Assembly: GCF_032118995.1 (NCBI RefSeq)
Contig: NC_092652.1
Span: 23,797,044-23,861,043 of the forward strand
Reading direction: 5' to 3'
Source: Asterias amurensis
Lineage: Eukaryota > Echinodermata > Asteroidea > Forcipulatida > Asteriidae
DNA: 64,000 bases
In this document: piece after piece, positions 12,401 to 21,400 of the stretch
Numbering within the stretch: the stretch's first letter is position 1
Layout: every line of letters starts with the position of its first letter
Position numbers and translations under genes: made by a program
The notes under the pieces: model-generated
What the model saw: only the letters and a program-made list of their open reading frames with translations
Databases searched by the model: none
What the model was told of the DNA's origin: nothing

Positions 12401-15400
12401 TTACCTTCCACAGGTTTTTGTTTCATGTACCGATACATGTTGACTATTACAAATATTAAAAGTTCAAGAAAAGACAAAAATTAAAGAGGAATTGTACTGA
12501 ACTGGTAAGGATGAAAACATTATGTAAAATTTTAGTCTAAAGCCTTACTGATTTACAAGCTCATACATGAACCATTTGGGGGTAAACTACCTCCCTCTGA
12601 AATGGAGTCATATTAATTTGAGAAAACTGTATCGGAAAACCTAAAAATAGCACAACACTAAGTAGTATCAATGTATCAATGTATATTTGGTTTGCTTTAA
12701 AGGAACGTTACAGAATTGGTAAGAAACAAAAATTGTGAAGATCGCAGATTTACATAAAACTTACACGGTCTAATGATGATAATAGTTGAAACATCCCTTT
12801 AAATATTTCTGTCTGAAATGTCATACTTGATGAGAAATAAATAATCTAATTTCACGTTTGGAGTTTATCGCTCAGTTAGCGTTTTATTCATTTTTGTGTT
12901 GGCGTTGATGCAATGCAAAATTTGTAATCGGTTTTCACTATTTTCTTGCGAACCAGATGGCTGATCAACCTCAAACTTCTACAGGTTTGTCAGTTAATGT
13001 ATATGGTGGATTACATAAAGTGCATACACTGCCAACAACTGTTTTATTAGGAAAACAATTCTGTAAAGTTCCTTTAACACCAAGTGTGTATCAACGAACT
13101 TGCCAGGTAGAGTTTGTTCTTTAGAGAACTGCCTATTTATATTCGACTACCGCGGAGTAGATTTATCGGATTGTTCGGGAGACTTCTCAGTTCTGAATTT
13201 AATAGACGTTACTTTTAATGGTAGTTATTTTTTTTTTATTTTTTAGGTAAATGAAGACATGATAAATGATTCCGTATTTAATTCCGCTGTGACCAAATCA
13301 GCCACGGAAGGAAGCGTTGCCGAAGGAGACACCAAGACTATACCCTGTGTCTATTTCCAATGTCCGTTTGGATGCAGTGCCATCTACCCAACGGCGTCCA
13401 TTAATGATCATATGATGATACATTTTAGGAAAGTAAGTACTTTGAATAAGTGTTTGAATAAACATAATCAAATTGATGTTGTGTGTCCCCCCCCCCCTCC
13501 CCCCAAAAAAAAGAGGGGGAAAAAGAAGAAAAAAAAGTAAACATACATTTTATTTTAATGTGGTTAAAAAATAAAGAAATTATCAAAGAAAATAAATAAT
13601 TTACAAACATCAAATAACAAAGGAGAATTTTAAAACACAGACCAAAAATACCCATACTTTAGTGATTGCGGCAATCAAGTTAAGTAATGGTGTTTTGAGG
13701 GTTTTTTTGGGTGGGGGGGGGGGCTGGTCTTTAAATGGACTTGATGGCATTACAAATGGAAACATTTCTGAGGAGGATAGGCAATTGATAACTGATGGTG
13801 TTCCAGACTGAAAAAAACTTATTTATGTTTACATATAGCTTGTCAGTCACTTTAAAATGGAAAGAAGAAAAATTCTGCCTTACATTTTCTTTTATGGGGA
13901 GGGGTGGGGGGGGGGGGGTTGTAATTTATGAGAATGTGCATGTACATCACTTTAGTGGATGAAATTTGTATGCTGACTGTTTCCTTTCCTTGCTCCAGGG
14001 AGTTGGAAATAAATTGGAGAACATTATGGGGTAAATTAATAAACTTAATCCCCCTTGCATGCCATGTCAGTTGGACATTATTACCTCAGGGAGAGGGGTG
14101 ATTGGGGGGGGGTGCAGTTACAGTCATCTTAAAGACTAATTAAGTACAGATTTGGTAATGGTCCTAACTTGTATTTTTAGTTTCAATCTGAAAGCTCACT
14201 GATTAGACAAATTCCAAGTTCATACACCAGCACCAGTACTCCAGAAAAATATTTCCCTCAGAAAACCCACAAAGTCCATAGCACCAATCCTCCAGAGAAA
14301 TATTTCCTTCTGAAAACTCACAAAGTCCATAGCACCAATCCTCCAGAGAAATATTTCCCTCAGAAAACCCACAAAGTCCATAGCACCAATCCTCCAGAGA
14401 AATATTTCCCTCTGAAAACTCACAAAGTCCATAGCACCAATCCTCCAGAGAAATATTTCCCTCAGAAAACCCACAAAGTCCATAGCACCAATCCTCCAGA
14501 GAAATATTTCCTTCTGAAAACTCACAAAGTCCATAGCACCAGTCCTCCAGAGAAATATTTCCCTCAGAAAACTCACAAAGTCCATAGCACCAATCCTCCA
14601 GAGAAATATTTCCTTCTGAAAACTCACAAAGTCCATAGCACCAATCCTCCAGAGAAATATTTCCCTCAGAAAACCCACAAAGTCCATAGCACCAATCCTC
14701 CAGAGTAATATTTCCTTCTGAAAACTCCCTGATTCTAAAGTTCATACAAATACCAATTCTCCAGAGAAATATTTACGTCTGACAACTGTCAACTAATAAG
14801 GAAACAGCAATTCAAGTACCGTGACTCTGCCCACCATTTTTTCAATTTGTTTAAATTGCTTCTGTAAGAAAAAACTACATATACACCGATCCCTGGTTGT
14901 TTTCACTAACATTGATGTTTCAAATCCGATTTAAATCAAACAAAATGAGGCATATCTCACAAAAGTAGTTCGGCCATTTTGTATTTCAGTCCCGATCAAT
15001 ATTGAATGGACCACCCATCATCATAGAGTGATAGTTGCCACTTTTTCAGAAGTCTTCTCAAACTCTAAATTAAGAACAATTGCAGTAAGAGATTAAGTGA
15101 TGCCTCTTTATTGTAACGAAACGTTGTAGTTTTTGCTTGACTATGAAGTCACTAAGCTATTTTTGGTGTTACAATTATTCTTTGATCAGTACTGTACACC
15201 CTGTGACTTTTTGAGAGCCCAGTGGGTGAAAAACATCCATGGGCAAAGTACTCAGGTGGGATTTGAACCTTCAGGCTACAACCCCCCATTCTAAAAATTC
15301 AGATGTTGTAAAGGCACTGGACACTAAATTGGTAATTACTCAACAAAATTGTTAGCATAAAACTTACTTGGTAACAAGCAATGGAGAGTTGTTGATAGTG

Positions 15401-18400
15401 TAAAACATTATGAGAAACTGCTCCCTCTGAAGTAACATAGTTTTCGAGAAAGAAGTAGTTTTCCACGAATTTTATTTTGAGACCTCAGAATTAGATTTTG
15501 AAGTCCAGAAATCAAGCATCTAGAATTTTTTCTTCCATTACTATCTCGCAACTTTAACAACCAATTGAGTGTAAATGTTTGTTTACAATTACCAAAAGTG
15601 TCCAGTGTCTTTAACCACTAGACCATCAAGGTACTCAGTGACAAAGACAAAAGTATATAATATATAAATATTATGTATTAAAATTTTTACACGAAAGTGA
15701 TATTCACACGACAGAAATTTAACTTGGATCCCTTGCTTTATTTTAGCATGGTTGTAAAAAAGTAGCAATGTTTGAAAATAATTCACAAGAGAACTTGGAC
15801 AGTAGAAAAAATGTTGTCCTTTCACACGAGGAGCATTTTGTAAAATTTTACAACCATGCTACAATGTATAGCAAGGGACCCTTGTTAAAGTGCTCTCGTG
15901 TGAAAGGGGCTTTCAATACATACGAGTGCATTGTTGCAGAACTTGTAATCACAAGGTGAAATCAATTCCCAATTTCATAAAGCTGTTAAGCAAATACAAA
16001 TGTATACGTTCCCTTAAAAGGCGCTGGACACATTTGGTAATTGTCAAAGACCAGTATTTCCACTCAGTGTATCCCAACATATGCACTTAATAACAAACCT
16101 GTGAAAATTTGGGCTCAATTGGTCAAAAGAATTTGCAAGAGAACACTGAAAGAAAAAACACCCTTGTTGCACAAATGTGTACGCTTTCAGATGCCTAATA
16201 AAAGGCTTCAGGCTTGAAGCCTGAGTGAGAAATTACCCCTTTGTCAAAAACTACATTACTTCAGAGGGAGCCGTTTCTCACAATGTTTTTTACTATCAAC
16301 CTCTCCCCATTACTCGTTACCAAGTAAGTTTTTATGCTAACAGTTATTTTGCGTAATTACCAATAGTGTCCAGTGCCTTTAAAGTTGATTATCAAATCCT
16401 ATGTAACTCTACACAGATGTTGATGTACAGACCACTGGAGGCTTCAGTGCTGATGATTCATTCATTGAATAGAAACAAAGAGAGACTTCATACATGTCTA
16501 CAGATTCTGTGCAAGTAAAATATAACTGTTTCTACAAACATTTTCATAATTATCATTATCACGATTTTTTTTTTTTTTCTATTTTTTTTTTCTACGTTCT
16601 TTTGAAAGGAATTTTGTTTTGCAAATTTACAGCTGCACAAGAGAGCAGATTTTCTTGCAATTTGCTTTGTTGGAATTAGAATCTAAGAATTAGAATGCAA
16701 GTCAAGCCATATCCGACTACAGCAAGGAGGTGCTATACTGCATAAGCAACATTTTGTGCCCAAGCAGCTCTATGAAATTTGGCCCAGGTCTCAGAGGCAA
16801 ATTTTTCACCGAAAAAGGGTCTGAATTGGATGATAGTCTTAAATCTCTCACCCTAAATTATTGTAAAATTCTACGAGTCCTGTTTTTTATTTATGCACAC
16901 AGGTACCTTGACAACGTGAGTAACAGTCCAAATGATGAGAGGTATCGTAAGATATCAGAGCACAATAAAGCTTTCCAAGACAAAGTGGCTATTATCGAGG
17001 GAGCCAAGGACTTCCTTCAGGCGGTTGGATTTATGCCCAAGAGACTGCAATATTTAGGTATTGTATAAGGGATCGCTACAAAAGGACATTTTATTTAAGG
17101 ATTGTCAAAAAAAAAGACTTTGACTTAAAGGGAAGTTTATCATTCTTAAAGCCATTGGACACTTTCGGTAAACAGTTTTGTCCAAAGGCCCACACTTTGT
17201 GTATCACAACTTATATTGAAAATAACAAACCTGTGAAAATTTAGCCTCAATCGGTCATCGGAGTCGGGAGAATATAATGGGAAAACCCACCCTTGTTTCC
17301 GCACGTTTCGCCTGTGTTTTAAACAAATCCGTAATTCTCGCTATCGAGAATTGGTAATTGTTTTAATGTTTTCTCAAAAAGTAAAGCATTTCATGGAATA
17401 ATATTTCAAGAGAAGTCTTTCACCATTACCTTCTGTAAACCCTGTAAGTTATTTGTAAATCTGTGAACTTTTTTGTTGTTTTCTGTTCCGAAAATTGTAT
17501 AATGGCTTTAAATAAAATGGCAATACAAACTCACTGGTTAGAAGCCTACATCAGCTTTATATAGAAAACACCCTTTTGAGAAAACATTTCACTTTGAAGT
17601 AATGTGGTTATGTAGAAAGATGTCAGTTGTCATGCCCCAAAATTTGAAGGGATTATTTTTTTCCTTGTGGACCTATTTGATCTGGATTTTTTCTTATATT
17701 TTAAAAACCCGCAATAACCTTTAGAAATGAAATTTTTTACAAATTGGTGTTATAGTACACATCTACATTATCTGTAGGATTGAAACAATGAAACGGTTAA
17801 AAGACAAAAGTTATATTTTGCCGTCAGTGGAAATAAGTGAACGTCATATTTAGACCTTGGACGTTATTTTTTGTCACTATGGTTACCACTCGCTGACAGA
17901 CGTCAAACGTATTGTATGTCTGCAGTGGATAATACATTTTAACACATATATGACAAAATGAGTTGCAACTAGACATAATTTGTGTTTCTGACAAAAACAA
18001 GGTGTTCAGCAAGGACATACAAACAAATAATAATAATAATAATAACATGAAGTAAAAACATATAAAAAAATAAAAAAATAAAAACATTGAACCAATGTTT
18101 CATAATCACTCTTAAAATATACAAACTCACTGGTTAGAAGCCTACATCAGCTTTCGATAGTACCGGTAAACAACCTTTTGAGAAAACATTTCACTTTAGC
18201 GTAATGTGATGATGTAAAAAGATGTAAGTTTTGAATATATGAGAAGCGTTGCTGTCACAAATGTTTCTCAGATTGTGTATTCCTATTAAGGATTCTTCTT
18301 CCCTTTGTGAACCCCCCCCCCCCAAAAAAAAAAGAGGTGTTCAAACTAACTATTCTCATCTTTACAAGTAAAAGTAAGCGCTTTTTATTTTATCTTCAAT

Positions 18401-21400
18401 AGACACGGAGTTGCCCTTCCTAGTAATGAGCGCTGAGCATGCCTCGGACACTACTCAGATCAAATCAGCTCGTCAAGTATTACTCAATACTCAACCTGCG
18501 AAGGCTACCCTACATCAAGATGTCAGAGTTTACTACCCATCCACCAAGGCAGACGAGTTCCACTTCTCAGAAGATTTTTATGACCTCCCATCAGGGTAAA
18601 CTATTAATAATAATGATACAAAAAATAATAACTAGTATTATACAGGTATGATATTCTTGCTACCTTAGTCTGATTTTCGATTTTTTTTTGTCCAGCCCTT
18701 GGAAACAAATCAGAAAATTAGGATCAAATAGCCCACACTATGTGCACACATGTAGTTCAGCCAGACCTTCAATGACAGTATTCAATGATTTTCCGACTTG
18801 TTATGCTACGGCGACTCAAAGCCTTGTATGATTGATTTTCAGACGGGGTTTTGAAGCTATTGAATTATGAGACCCATTTATATGTAACACCTTGTCAACT
18901 GTTACAAGGTGCTGCTGCTCATTCAGCTGCCACTGCCATTAACACCGGGGCAAATGTTTCCAAAAGATTTATAAGAAGCTTTGTAGTTACTAATTGAAGG
19001 GTGTTTAATAATAATAACAATGGCAATTTTTTGTCTTGCGCCATATCTGTCAACTTGACCCTCCTAGCACTGAGAAAAAGATGTTGTAACTACAGTAAAG
19101 TCTTGGCATAAATCAAAAAGATGTAAAGTAGTCATCCAAACAGAGTTAAAGGAACACGTTGCCTTGGATCGGACGAGTTGGTCAAAACAAAAGCGTTTGT
19201 AACCGTTTTTTATAAAATGCATATGGTTGGAAAGATGTTTTAAAAGTAGAATACAATGATCCACACAAGTTTGCCTCGAAATTGCGTGGTTTTCCTTCTA
19301 CTGTGCGAACTAACATGGTCGGCCATTTATGGGGGTCAAAATTTTGACCCCCATAAATGGCCGACGTGTTAGTCGACGAGGTAAAAGGAAAACCACACAG
19401 TTTCGAGGCATGTTTGTGTGGATCATTGTATTCTACTTTTACAACATCTTTCCAACCATATGCATTTTATAAAAAACGGTTACAAACGCTTTTCAAAGAC
19501 CAACTCGACCGATCCAAGGCAACGTGTTCCTTTAAGCGTTGACAAAAAAAAAATGTTTTTAGCTGTGATTTGAAGTTGGTGAAGGAGCTTTCCTGCCGAC
19601 TTGCTCCCAATCTTCCTTTGCCCCTCGTTATTCTTAAAGCGGGGGGTCAAAGGTCAAGTTAAATTTTGTAATGTACTCCCTTTCTTATATAGTCTTCTTG
19701 AAACCAAAAAGTACCTCATAAGGGGGACCTTGTGATGTTTGGTGGCAGCAGACGTACCATGTAACTTTCAATCTTTGCATAAAAAATTCCTAGCATGCAC
19801 GCGCTCCGAGTACAATAAATTCACCTAGTAAGTCTGCTGCTACCTAGTGTCACCAAAATGTCTCCAATTTAGTTCAAACCAGTGTGGTGTTGGAAATTAA
19901 AAGCTTTTAGTAAAACCATAACGTTCATCTCTCTTCACGTTACAGAGCACAACATGATTCTCAGAATCCAGATGCTGTAAGACGATATAACTATGCTATT
20001 ATCCGGATACGATTTCCGGACGGAGTACTGTTACAAGGTATGGTCTTAAGAAATTATAATTAGCTGTTGCAAACTGGAACTGTTTACCAACTAAAAATTA
20101 CCAATGCAAAAAAAAAGGGTGATGGATTGATTTTTAGCAGAGTTTTGGATCAAGAATACCACCAGGACCAGAGTCGGACAGATTGGTTTTAGAGTTATTG
20201 ATCATAGGTGTGAGACTGATTATGCTTAAAATTGGATCATGCACACCACCATAATCAGAGTCAAACAGTTGGGTGAAGAGTTACGGAATGGTTGTTGCTT
20301 TACATGGGATCAGGCATACCACCAGAATCAGAGTCCAACAGTTTGGGTGTTGAGTTACTGTATGGTGTTGGACTGAGGACTGTAGTTAACTGATTACGTT
20401 TTACATTGAATCAGGCATACCACCATAATCAGAGTTCAACAGTTGGGTGAAGAGTTACGGAATGGTTGTTGCTTTACATGGGATCAGGCATACCACCTTA
20501 ATCAGAGTTCAACAATTGGGTGAAGAGTTACGGAATGGTGTTGCTTTACATGGGATCAGGCATACCACCAGAATCAGAGTCCAACAGTTTGGGTGTTGAG
20601 TTACTGTATGTTGGACTGAGGACTGTAGTTAAATGATTACGTTTTACATTGAATCAGGCATACCACCATAATCAGAGTCCAACAGTTTGGGTGAATCGAG
20701 TTACGGAATGGTGTTGCTTTACATGGGATCAGGCATACCACCAAAATCAGAGTCCAACAGTTTGGGTGTTGAGTTACTCTATGGTGTTGGACTGAGGACT
20801 GTAGTTAACTGATTACGTTTTACATTGAATCAGGCATACCACCATAATCAGAGTTCAACAGTTTGGGTGAAGAGTTACGGAATGGTGTTGTTTTACATGG
20901 GATCAGGAATACCACCAGAATCAGAGTCCAACAGTTTGGGTGTTGAGTTACTGTATGGTGTTGGACTGTTGGACTGAGTCAATAACTTTGGTTGGTAAAT
21001 TTCCATGTGATATTTGATTTTGTTAAAGTGAGGAAGGACCCAATTAAATCACTCAAGAGAGAAAGGTTAAACCTTGACTTTGATTGGCACACGCAGGAAC
21101 ATTTCACGTCAATGAAAAGCTGTCGGACGTGAAGACATTTACGTCATTAATGCTGGAGAAAGAATGGCAGCCATTTGTGCTTCGAGACAAAACTGGAACC
21201 ATCATGTCTGAAATGAACTCTACTTTGTCTCAACTGAAACTTGTAAGTAAAAACAAAATGTCTATAAAGATCACAAGAATAAGGAACTACAAAAAAATAA
21301 CAAGTAATAAACTACATTGGAGACTGACCGGGAAAATGAGCGGGGCCAAATTTCATGCCTGTAGGCACAAAAATTTGCTTAGCATGAAATTTCTTCCTTA

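Noticed and set aside
14203-14745. Minus-strand protein with 17-residue repeats
   Set aside because: Open only because the 51-bp unit is a multiple of three; a second register is open too, and the block is an intron of a plus-strand gene.
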